Positions 16,989 to 24,516 of a DNA stretch of 24,516 bases are shown in pieces. Source of the DNA: Bacteroidota bacterium. Lineage in GTDB: Bacteria; Bacteroidota; Bacteroidia; Bacteroidales; F082. The stretch covers positions 16,105 through 40,620 of the forward strand of contig NYYH01000005.1 of NCBI GenBank assembly GCA_002686705.1, read 5' to 3'. Position 1 is the stretch's first letter, and every line of letters starts with the position of its first letter. The translations under genes and the position numbers were made by a program. The notes under the pieces were generated by a model, which was given only the letters and a program-made list of their open reading frames with translations, was not told the DNA's origin and did no database searches.

Positions 16989-18974
16989 ATGAAAACTAAA
17001 TACTGCTTACTACAGTTAACATATTTTATTGTTGCTTTTCTTATTTCTTCACCTTATTTGTTTGCACAGGAAAATAATTGTAATTATAAAAAACCACATC
17101 AGGCCGACCAATGGATATTTGGAAAGAAGGCAAGAGTTGATTTCACACAGTACCCTCTGATTGTATCTCCAACAAACATTAATTACAACACTCCATATGG
17201 TGTATCCTCAATTTCTGATGAAAGTGGAAATTTGTTGTTCTTCTCGAATGGCTTAAATGTCTGGAATCAAGGTTTATTTAAAATGGACAATGGAAGCGGC
17301 CTTAACGGTAATAATTTTGCAAGTCAGTCGTCAATAATTATTCCAAATCCTGGAAATAGTAAACAGTATTTTATTTTTACAACCGACATGTTTATAAGTC
17401 CAATATATGTTGACGGTGTTAACTATTCTGTTGTTGATTTTACAAATAGTGGATATGGTACTGTAACTAGCAAGAATAATCTACTATTTAATGAAAATTC
17501 CCAGAAAATAAGCGCCGTTAAACATGAAAATGGAAGTAATTATTGGGTTATTTTTCATGGCTTTGGACCAGGCAAAGGAAAAAATTTCTATTCATACCTT
17601 ATTGACACAACCGGTGTTGTGACTACACCTGTGGTAAGTGAGACAGGAACTATTCACACAGGTGATGTTAATAATCAGCGTGGTTACATGAAAGCTTCCT
17701 CAGATGGCACCAAAATAGGACTTGTACTTCCTGCTGATGGTATTATTGAAATCCTTGATTTTGATAAGGCAACAGGCGTATTATCAAACCCTGCAACCAG
17801 TAATACAGGAGCATATTATTATCCCTCAGGACTTGAATTTTCACCGGATAACACTAAACTTTATATAACTACTTCACCCTTGGTAAGTGATTCGTCTTAC
17901 CTTTATCAATTTGACATTACTGGAAATCAACCATTTTCCTCACCAGTTGTTATTAATAGTTTTTATTTTAGCACAATATCTTCTTCACCTGCCGATAGTT
18001 TGATGCAGGCACTACAGCTTGGAGTTGATGGCAAAATTTATCTTAGCAAATCTACACGAGGTAATACAACAGGAAAACCTTATTTAGGTGTTATTTATAA
18101 CCCCGATAGAATAGGATTAGGATGTAATTACAATGAATTAGATCATGTTGGCAATAATGGTTTGTTCCTTAATGGTGCCAATGGTCTGGCTGGCTTACCT
18201 GATTTTGTAACTGATTTTCTCAACATACCTCATTTCTTTTATTTTAATCAATGCCTTAACGATACTACTGATTTTGAAATACGCAATACAGCAAACATTG
18301 ATCCTTCTTGGGATTTTAAAGATTCAGGCGGAACGAGTATTCTTACTGATTTAATGAAACCAAAACACATATTTAGTGATGCAGGAACCTATGATGTTGA
18401 ACTTACTGAGACTTACGACGGTATTGATTATATCTTTACAGAAAATGTTATAATAAATCCATTGCCTAGTGTTGACATTGGAATGGGAAACGACACCATT
18501 TACATTCTTCCTAATTCATCAATTAGGCTAGATGCCGGTGAAGGTTTCGATATTTACACATGGACACCTGGTGGAAGCTCTAGTCAATATTTAGATGTGA
18601 CCGCAGAAGGACTATACTCTGTTTCAGTAACTGATCTTAATTGTTGTACAAATACTGATGCTGTTTACATTAAGTTTGCTTCATTAGCCTATCCAACTGC
18701 TTTTAAACCGACAAGCAGCATAGCTGAAAACCAAACATTTACTGTAATGGGAAATATTGGAGCGATTGCAAAATTCCAGCTTAGAATATTTAATAGATGG
18801 GGGCAGATGATCTTTGAATCAGATAATCCTACTGAAGGTTGGGACGGCAATGTTAATGGATCACCTGCACCGTTAGGCACATATGTGTATTCTTCAGTTT
18901 TCACAAGCTTCGAAAGTGGAATACAGTCGAGTATTGATATAAAGAACACGGGAACAATTACTCTTATTAGGTAA
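16989..18974 (+). CDS. Secreted beta-propeller/PKD protein with T9SS type B (CHU_C) sorting domain
   Basis: A 661-residue protein with a signal peptide (residues 1-27, ending LFAQ). Residues 35-410 look like a WD40/YVTN-type propeller found in Bacteroidota surface proteins: QWIFGKKARVDF, then SSISDESGNLLFFSNG and IIIPNPGNSKQYFIFT, with later blades GLEFSPDNTKLYIT and QLGVDGKIYLS. A PKD-like module with WDFKD at 441 and a short Ig-like strand region follow. From residue 566 comes the gliding-motility-associated C-terminal domain (YPTAFKP, LRIFNRWGQMIFES, GWDGNVNG, PLGTYVY), the type B T9SS signal. It follows the preceding T9SS protein by 46 bases, so the two are probably co-expressed. The ligand is unknown. 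Confidence 0.85.
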   Translation: MKTKYCLLQLTYFIVAFLISSPYLFAQENNCNYKKPHQADQWIFGKKARVDFTQYPLIVSPTNINYNTPYGVSSISDESGNLLFFSNGLNVWNQGLFKMDNGSGLNGNNFASQSSIIIPNPGNSKQYFIFTTDMFISPIYVDGVNYSVVDFTNSGYGTVTSKNNLLFNENSQKISAVKHENGSNYWVIFHGFGPGKGKNFYSYLIDTTGVVTTPVVSETGTIHTGDVNNQRGYMKASSDGTKIGLVLPADGIIEILDFDKATGVLSNPATSNTGAYYYPSGLEFSPDNTKLYITTSPLVSDSSYLYQFDITGNQPFSSPVVINSFYFSTISSSPADSLMQALQLGVDGKIYLSKSTRGNTTGKPYLGVIYNPDRIGLGCNYNELDHVGNNGLFLNGANGLAGLPDFVTDFLNIPHFFYFNQCLNDTTDFEIRNTANIDPSWDFKDSGGTSILTDLMKPKHIFSDAGTYDVELTETYDGIDYIFTENVIINPLPSVDIGMGNDTIYILPNSSIRLDAGEGFDIYTWTPGGSSSQYLDVTAEGLYSVSVTDLNCCTNTDAVYIKFASLAYPTAFKPTSSIAENQTFTVMGNIGAIAKFQLRIFNRWGQMIFESDNPTEGWDGNVNGSPAPLGTYVYSSVFTSFESGIQSSIDIKNTGTITLIR

Positions 18975-19108
18975 TAAAGGTATAAGAGTATAAAGATATT
19001 AATTTTATCAGCTATTTCCCTATACCCATATTTCCATTTTTTTCTAAATTTCGAATAAAATACTTTAATTTGAGTTAATATTAATCAGTAATTAACATTT
19101 ACAATATT

Positions 19109-21262
19109 TTGACTTCATTTGCTTCACAAATTGCAACTACTCTTAATGTTGCCGATTGGCAAGTTACCAATGCAATTGAACTAATAGTTGATGGTGCCAC
19201 TATCCCCTTTATAGCTCGATATCGTAAAGAGAGAACAGGGGAACTGACAGACATTGAGCTGTTGGAATTGGAAAAACTGTATTACAGGCATCTCCAACTT
19301 GAGGAACGGAAAAAAACAGTTTTAAATTCACTTGAAGAACAGGGAGTAATCACAGCAGAACTTAAACAACAGGTAACTTCATCACAAACACTTGCCGAGA
19401 TTGAAGATATTTACCTTCCATTCAAACCTAAAAGAAAAACACGCGCAGTAATTGCTCAAGGTAGAGGTCTTGAACCCTTGGCAAAGATGATCATGTCGGA
19501 AAACCTAAGCAATGTAGAAGAAGTTGCCCAACGATATGTTTCTGTAAAATCAGGTGTAAATAATATCGATGATGCTTTGAGTGGTGCCCGGGATATAATT
19601 GCCGAATGGTTAAGTGAGCGACAATGGGTTCGTCAGAAGCTACGTACACTTTTTGAAAAAGATAGTATACTGATCTCAAAAGCAGTTAAGGGAAAAGAAA
19701 CTGACCACGATAACAATCGGGGCGAAAAATATGAGGCTTGGTTCGACTGGAGAGAGATTGCAAGAAAAGCACCATCACATAGACTACTGGCAGTTTTTAG
19801 GGGCGAAAAGGAAGGATTTTTAAAAATTAAAATACAACCTGAACTGGAAACTGCTATACATATTCTTACTTCACGATTGTTGAAGAATAATAATGATACA
19901 ACAAATCAAAAGGAACTGGCAATTGTTGATTCTACAAAAAGATTGTTATTTCCATCTCTTGAAACAGAGTTGCGTTCTAATCTTAAAGAAAAAACTGACG
20001 AAGCCTCAATTAAAGTATTTTGTGATAATCTACAACAGCTACTTCTTTCACCACCTTTGGGACAAAAAAGAGTGCTAGCAATTGATCCGGGTTTTCGTAC
20101 TGGATGTAAGATTGTTTGTCTTGACAAAAATGGTAGTTTACTTCATAACGACACTATATACCCACATCCACCACAGAGGGATATGAAGATGGCAATGAAA
20201 AAAATTAATAATCTTGTTGATTCTCATAACATCGAAGCTATTGCTATTGGCAACGGCACTGCAGGACGTGAAACGGAGCAACTAATTGAACGAATGAGAT
20301 TTAGTCGTGATATTATTGCTGTTATGGTTAATGAAGATGGAGCATCTGTTTACTCTGCGTCATCCAATGCACGTGAGGAATTTCCTGAATATGACGTAAC
20401 AGTTAGAGGTGCTGTTTCTATTGGAAGAAGGCTGCTTGACCCACTTGCCGAACTTGTAAAGATTGATCCAAAATCGATTGGGGTTGGCCAGTATCAACAT
20501 GATGTGAATCAGAAGTTATTAAAACAAGGATTACAATCAACTGTTGAATTGTGCGTAAATAAAGTTGGGGTGAATCTAAATACGGCTAGTAGAGAGTTGT
20601 TAACTTATGTTTCTGGATTAGGATCAAAACTGGCCTTGCAGATTATTGATTATAGAAATCAAAATGGCAACTTTAATAACAGAGAGGAATTAAAAAAAGT
20701 AACAGGTCTTGGAAATAAGGCATTCCAACAGGCAGCAGGTTTTCTACGAATAAAAGATGGTGACAATATTCTTGATTCAACTGCAGTTCATCCCGAGCAA
20801 TATCCTATAGTTAAAAAAATTGCAAAAACACAAGGAGTAGAACCAGAACAACTTATTGGAGATAAACAACTCAGGTCATCAATAAATATATCTGAACTTG
20901 CAGATGAAAATATAGGTCTCCTCACTATAAAAGATATTCTTGATGAACTTGAGAAACCCGGGAGAGATCCTCGAAAAAAATTCAGAACATTTAAGTTTGA
21001 CAGTAATATAAAAAGTATTACCGATTTATCAGCAGGAATGGTATTACAGGGAACGGTAACAAACATTACAGCTTTTGGCGCCTTTATAGACTTGGGCATA
21101 AAAGAGTCGGCCTTGCTACATAAAAGTCAAATTGCTAATGAATATGTGTCAAATCCATCTGATTATCTTAGAATAAATCAGCAAGTCACAGTAAAAGTAC
21201 TTGATGTTGATAATGAGAGAAAAAGGATTGGTTTAAGCATGAAGAATGTGCAACAGATTTAA
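19109..21262 (+). CDS. tex: Tex family RNA-binding transcription accessory protein
   Basis: A 717-residue protein of normal Tex length. In order: the N-terminal helical Tex domain with IPFIARYRKERTG (32-44), a YqgF/RNase H-like fold starting at LAIDPGFRTGCK (Asp326), helix-hairpin-helix repeats (about 490-560, GVNLNTASRELLTYVSGLG and GLGNKAFQQAAGF) and a C-terminal S1 RNA-binding domain (GTVTNITAFGAFIDLG, about 650-715). Tex binds nucleic acid and acts on transcription elongation and RNA turnover in the cytoplasm. The start is TTG 19109: TAA at 19082-19084 closes the frame and there is no ATG in between, and the MTSFASQIA start fits the family. Its stop (21260-21262) interlocks with the stop of rnhB in a TTAA palindrome. 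Confidence 0.95.
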   Translation: MTSFASQIATTLNVADWQVTNAIELIVDGATIPFIARYRKERTGELTDIELLELEKLYYRHLQLEERKKTVLNSLEEQGVITAELKQQVTSSQTLAEIEDIYLPFKPKRKTRAVIAQGRGLEPLAKMIMSENLSNVEEVAQRYVSVKSGVNNIDDALSGARDIIAEWLSERQWVRQKLRTLFEKDSILISKAVKGKETDHDNNRGEKYEAWFDWREIARKAPSHRLLAVFRGEKEGFLKIKIQPELETAIHILTSRLLKNNNDTTNQKELAIVDSTKRLLFPSLETELRSNLKEKTDEASIKVFCDNLQQLLLSPPLGQKRVLAIDPGFRTGCKIVCLDKNGSLLHNDTIYPHPPQRDMKMAMKKINNLVDSHNIEAIAIGNGTAGRETEQLIERMRFSRDIIAVMVNEDGASVYSASSNAREEFPEYDVTVRGAVSIGRRLLDPLAELVKIDPKSIGVGQYQHDVNQKLLKQGLQSTVELCVNKVGVNLNTASRELLTYVSGLGSKLALQIIDYRNQNGNFNNREELKKVTGLGNKAFQQAAGFLRIKDGDNILDSTAVHPEQYPIVKKIAKTQGVEPEQLIGDKQLRSSINISELADENIGLLTIKDILDELEKPGRDPRKKFRTFKFDSNIKSITDLSAGMVLQGTVTNITAFGAFIDLGIKESALLHKSQIANEYVSNPSDYLRINQQVTVKVLDVDNERKRIGLSMKNVQQI

Positions 21263-21855
21263 AAATCCAACTTCAATTGCAAATTATAATTAAATGTTTT
21301 ACGGTGGTAATCAGTAATTCCATACTCCTGTATGGCAAGCTTATGTTGCAGGGTAGGATAACCTTTGTTCGTATTCCAATGATATACTGGATGGTGTAAG
21401 TGAGCGTCTAACATATATTCATCACGATGGGTTTTTGCTAATATCGAAGCTGCGGCAATTGACAAATACTTTCCATCGCCTTTTACAATGCAATGAAAAG
21501 GAATATTTTGATATTGTTTGAATCGATTTCCGTCTATAAGCAAGAGCTCCGGTTTTATTTTCAGTTTTTTTAATGCTCGGTGCATGGAATATATCGAAGC
21601 ATTCAGGATATTAACTTCGTCTATTTCTAGTGGAGAATATGAATCTACTGCCCAGGCTAGTGCATCCTTTTCAATTTCAAATCTTAGTTTCTCCCTTGTT
21701 TTTATATTTAACTTTTTCGAATCGTCAAGTAGTTTATTCCGATAATCCTTAGGTAATATAACGGCAGCGGCAAAAACCGGTCCGGCCAGGCATCCCCTAC
21801 CTGCTTCATCACAACCGGCTTCTATGTAATTATTTGTAAAGCTGTTTTTTAGCAT
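21259..21855 (-). CDS. rnhB: Ribonuclease HII
   Basis: A 198-residue cytoplasmic endonuclease that nicks RNA in RNA-DNA hybrids and starts removal of misincorporated ribonucleotides. The DEDD metal site is complete: Asp16 and Glu17 in AGCDEAGRGCLAGPV, Asp108 in LLIDGNRF, and Asp145 in KTHRDEYM, and the GRG motif after the first Asp-Glu pair marks type 2 enzymes. Length is typical. It is the last gene of the minus-strand group, 40 bases after the DUF6427-like gene, and ends tail to tail with tex, sharing two bases of stop codon. Confidence 0.95.
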   Translation of the reverse strand: MLKNSFTNNYIEAGCDEAGRGCLAGPVFAAAVILPKDYRNKLLDDSKKLNIKTREKLRFEIEKDALAWAVDSYSPLEIDEVNILNASIYSMHRALKKLKIKPELLLIDGNRFKQYQNIPFHCIVKGDGKYLSIAAASILAKTHRDEYMLDAHLHHPVYHWNTNKGYPTLQHKLAIQEYGITDYHRKTFNYNLQLKLDF

Positions 21856-21895
21856 TGTAATGAAGTTGAATGAATAGCTCTAAAAGTTTAGCAAT

Positions 21896-22888
21896 TTAGC
21901 CATCGTATAAGCTAAATAAAAGATATAAGTATTGATTCAAGATTATAAGAATCAATACTAATGATAAAGTAATATCGTACCAACGTGTTTTTCTGATACT
22001 GCTTAACCAATGCCCAATTAAGAGTGCTGTAGGAATACAAAAAAGCAAAGTTGACACAAGTGATTTAGTAAATATTATCAGAATTAATAATACCGTACCA
22101 ATATAAAAATATGTAATTATTAAATTCCTGCGGAGGGTTATGTTCTTTTCGGGTAAGCGATTTGCAACACCTACTGCCGAAATAATTATTATTAAAAGCC
22201 AAATTACTGATACTGCTATCTCAACTGGATCAGACATAAAGACAATTTTAGTATCAATTTGTAATGAATCAAAAAGCACATATGATTCTTCCAGTAATAT
22301 ATCCATTGCAAAAAATAATGTAAGCAACAGAAAGTAAGGAAGAATAGTACCAATAAGGGTTACAACGAGGTTTCTCCAAGTCACTATTCGATGAATAAAA
22401 ATGGATACCCAAATAAGCAATACTAGAAATACTAGTTGGGAATAAAAAAGCGAAGCAAGACCAATTAAGAATGCTGCATTAAAGATTACTGGAATCGTAT
22501 TATTAACACAAGGAAGACGCATAAGATTTCCTACTACAAAAACCAATAGGAAGTTAATCCATATTACAGGATTGTTATGAGATTCTCCAGACAGTGAACT
22601 GGTTAACAATATATAAATCAATGCTATTAATGTGCTTATCTTTCCACTTAAGCCATTATCAATAGCACATTTGTTTAGCAAGAATGCCGTTAATAAAGTT
22701 ATAAAAAACGAAGCAAAAGATAGCAAATAGATATTTTGGGCAGTAAGAAATAGAATTTGATTATACGCAAAGCTTGAAATTCCGGTGTATAAAGTTGGGA
22801 AGACTAAGGATGGAGTCCAAATTATTAATCCGAATAAAATCAACAGTATGTATCGTGAAATATATCCGGTGCTAAAAAACCTTATCAT
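21896..22888 (-). CDS. Polytopic membrane protein, DUF6427-like
   Basis: A 330-residue, strongly hydrophobic protein with about nine to ten predicted membrane helices and few charged residues outside short loops. The N terminus (MIRFFSTGYISRY), an internal GNLMRLPCVNN-type segment and the C-terminal HWLSSIRKTRWYD resemble the Bacteroidota-restricted DUF6427 family. No catalytic motif is visible and the function is unknown. It sits between purD (60-base gap) and rnhB. Family assignment is by recognition of pattern and context, so less certain than the membrane topology. Confidence 0.7.
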   Translation of the reverse strand: MIRFFSTGYISRYILLILFGLIIWTPSLVFPTLYTGISSFAYNQILFLTAQNIYLLSFASFFITLLTAFLLNKCAIDNGLSGKISTLIALIYILLTSSLSGESHNNPVIWINFLLVFVVGNLMRLPCVNNTIPVIFNAAFLIGLASLFYSQLVFLVLLIWVSIFIHRIVTWRNLVVTLIGTILPYFLLLTLFFAMDILLEESYVLFDSLQIDTKIVFMSDPVEIAVSVIWLLIIIISAVGVANRLPEKNITLRRNLIITYFYIGTVLLILIIFTKSLVSTLLFCIPTALLIGHWLSSIRKTRWYDITLSLVLILIILNQYLYLLFSLYDG

Positions 22889-22948
22889 TTACAATTTCTG
22901 TTTATCTGAAGTTGAATATTAAAGAAACTTCGTAGACTGCTATGAGTA

Positions 22949-24229
22949 TTATGTTAAATCGAAGCCAATATCTTTCCGTACATATTTCCCATCAAAGTTA
23001 ATCATATCAGCATTTGAATAAGCAAGTTCAAGAGCCTTACTCAAATTATCTCCCAGGGATGTAATAGCCATAACACGTCCACCATTAGTCTTTATTGAAT
23101 TATTATCAATATCAGTTGCTGTTCCAGCATGAAATAAAATACAGTTATTAACATTCTCGAGTCCGCTAATTATTTTACCCTTATCATAATTACCCGGGTA
23201 CCCTCCTGATACTAACATAATAGAAGCAGCAGTACGTGGATCAAATTCAATTTCTGTTTTATCAATTGTACCAACTGCCGTTGCTTCAAATAAGTCAACC
23301 ATATCTGTTTTAATTCGTGGTATGACCGACTCTGCTTCCGGATCTCCCATCCTACAATTATATTCTATAACAAATGGATTATCATCAACATTTATTAAGC
23401 CGAAGAAAATAAATCCCTTGTAATTAATACCTTCAGACGCCAGTCCTTTAACAGTAGGAATAATAATACGATCTTCTACTTTTCTCATAAATTCCACATT
23501 AGCAAACGCAACAGGTGATATAGAACCCATTCCTCCAGTATTTAAACCAGTATCAGCTTCTCCAATGCGCTTATAATCTTTTGCTTCGGGTAGAATAACA
23601 TAGTCTTTGCCATCAGTTAAAATAAAAACTGAGAGTTCAATACCGTTTAAAAATTCCTCAATTACCACATTAGCTGATGCATCACCAAATTTCTGATCAT
23701 TGATCATTGATGCAAGCTCATTTTTTGCATCTTCTACATCGTTCAATATTAATACACCTTTACCAGCTGCCAGTCCATCAGCTTTCAGAACGAAAGGTGG
23801 GGATAAGCTTTCAAGAAATGTGAATCCTTCTTCTAAGTTAGTGGAATTAAAATTACGATATGCGGCAGTAGGAATATTATATTTATCCATAAATATTTTG
23901 GCAAATGATTTACTCCCTTCCAACATTGCACCTGCTTTGGATGGACCAATTACATGAATGTCCTTCAACACAGGATCATTTGTAAAGTAATCGTAAATAC
24001 CTGCAACCAGAGGTACCTCAGGACCAACAACTACCATATCAATCTCATTTTCAATAACTATCATTTTAATATTATCAAAATCATTGAGATCAACAGGAAT
24101 GTTTGTGCCTACATTTCGAGTACCTGCATTTCCAGGTGCAATAAAAATATTTTTCACCCTTTGACTCTGAGCCACTTTCCAGGCGATAGCATGTTCTCTT
24201 CCGCCGCTACCAAGTATAAGTATATTCAT
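22949..24229 (-). CDS. purD: Phosphoribosylamine--glycine ligase (GAR synthetase)
   Basis: A 426-residue ATP-grasp enzyme catalysing the second step of de novo purine synthesis: 5-phosphoribosylamine + glycine + ATP to glycinamide ribonucleotide. Landmarks: MNILILGSGGREHAIAWK at the N terminus, VVGPEVPLVAGI near 68-79, the ATP-grasp loop LKADGLAAGKGV, LNTGGMGSISP, and the metal-binding signature EYNCRMGDPEAES. All are intact and the length is typical. It begins 9 bases after the upstream glycosyltransferase stop, so the two are probably in one operon with the downstream membrane protein. Confidence 0.96.
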   Translation of the reverse strand: MNILILGSGGREHAIAWKVAQSQRVKNIFIAPGNAGTRNVGTNIPVDLNDFDNIKMIVIENEIDMVVVGPEVPLVAGIYDYFTNDPVLKDIHVIGPSKAGAMLEGSKSFAKIFMDKYNIPTAAYRNFNSTNLEEGFTFLESLSPPFVLKADGLAAGKGVLILNDVEDAKNELASMINDQKFGDASANVVIEEFLNGIELSVFILTDGKDYVILPEAKDYKRIGEADTGLNTGGMGSISPVAFANVEFMRKVEDRIIIPTVKGLASEGINYKGFIFFGLINVDDNPFVIEYNCRMGDPEAESVIPRIKTDMVDLFEATAVGTIDKTEIEFDPRTAASIMLVSGGYPGNYDKGKIISGLENVNNCILFHAGTATDIDNNSIKTNGGRVMAITSLGDNLSKALELAYSNADMINFDGKYVRKDIGFDLT

Positions 24230-24238
24230 TATAATTGT

Positions 24239-24475
24239 CTATTTATCGTTCAATATTACTTTTTCTATTGATCTCCATACATTTTCCGAAGTTCTTTCCC
24301 AAGAAAAATCCTCACGTCGCAATTTTCCTTTCTCAACTAAACTGCGGGCATATTCGCTATCACTTGAAATTTTGAACATAGCTGAAGCAATTTGTTCTAC
24401 ACTCACCGGGTTCACAAGCATAGCAGCATCACCAGCTATTTCAGAACTGATGTGAGAGTTGTGAACTATATGCTT
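24239..24475 (-). CDS. Glycosyltransferase, C-terminal end (GT4-like, partial)
   Basis: The last 78 codons of an apparent GT-B glycosyltransferase. ISSEIAGDAAMLVNP followed by VEQIASAMFKI and a terminal helix with FSWERTSENVWR is the usual end of group 1 (GT4) enzymes, which add sugars from nucleotide donors to membrane or envelope acceptors. The frame is open only back to a TGA at 24476-24478. Upstream of that, pieces that look like the expected motif are scattered over three frames, so the remaining ~40 bases (and possibly the first ~20 codons listed here) appear corrupt or frameshifted. Substrate cannot be predicted. Confidence 0.65.
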   Translation of the reverse strand, partial: KHIVHNSHISSEIAGDAAMLVNPVSVEQIASAMFKISSDSEYARSLVEKGKLRREDFSWERTSENVWRSIEKVILNDK

Positions 24476-24516
24476 TCATCAGGCGATTGGTATGTAAGCC
24501 AGATGGGTAGGAAAGT

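Overview
The window looks like a chromosomal segment of a low-GC member of the Bacteroidota, probably class Bacteroidia; I cannot place it to family. The evidence is two adjacent secreted proteins ending in type IX secretion (T9SS) sorting domains (one type A, one type B), a Bacteroidota-type POTRA/beta-barrel outer-membrane protein, a DUF6427-like membrane protein beside purD, a TTTG-N20-TAnnTTTG-like promoter, and no convincing Shine-Dalgarno sequences. Three genes appear to use TTG starts. Most of the content is core metabolism and housekeeping. I see no tRNA, rRNA, CRISPR array, insertion sequence or phage gene.

Layout. 1-247: 3' end of transketolase (+). 288-2234: surface-antigen-like outer-membrane protein (+), tail to tail with gcvT (2243-3331, -). 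3501-5630: S9A prolyl oligopeptidase (+) with a candidate promoter just upstream. 5631-5804: spacer carrying a perfect 15-bp inverted repeat. 5805-8509: a PiT phosphate transporter with a PhoU-like tail, translationally coupled by an ATGA overlap to a small SLOG/YpsA-like protein. 8557-9444: prmC (-). 9639-13621: a very large membrane hybrid sensor kinase, interrupted by an in-frame TAA, an in-frame TAG and a one-base contraction of an A-run. 13889-18974: three consecutive exported proteins (one small unknown, one PKD/Ig-repeat protein, one beta-propeller protein). 19109-21262: tex (+), whose stop interlocks with that of rnhB on the other strand. 21259-24475 (-): a probable operon transcribed in the order glycosyltransferase (partial), purD, DUF6427-like membrane protein, rnhB.

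How the parts fit. The PiT/SLOG pair is the clearest candidate for a functional unit that is not routine. The sensor kinase is the oddest object: its architecture is dCache-HAMP-GAF-coiled coil-HisKA-HATPase-HisKA-HATPase-REC, two complete kinase cores in one reading frame, yet the frame is broken three times while every conserved motif is preserved. The economical reading is a recently decayed gene or sequence error. A split, re-initiating sensor is a speculative alternative, because an ATG follows each in-frame stop within two codons. The last ~95 bases of the window also fail to hold the glycosyltransferase frame, which raises the prior for base-level error in this assembly. I found no wholly new multi-gene defence or mobile system.
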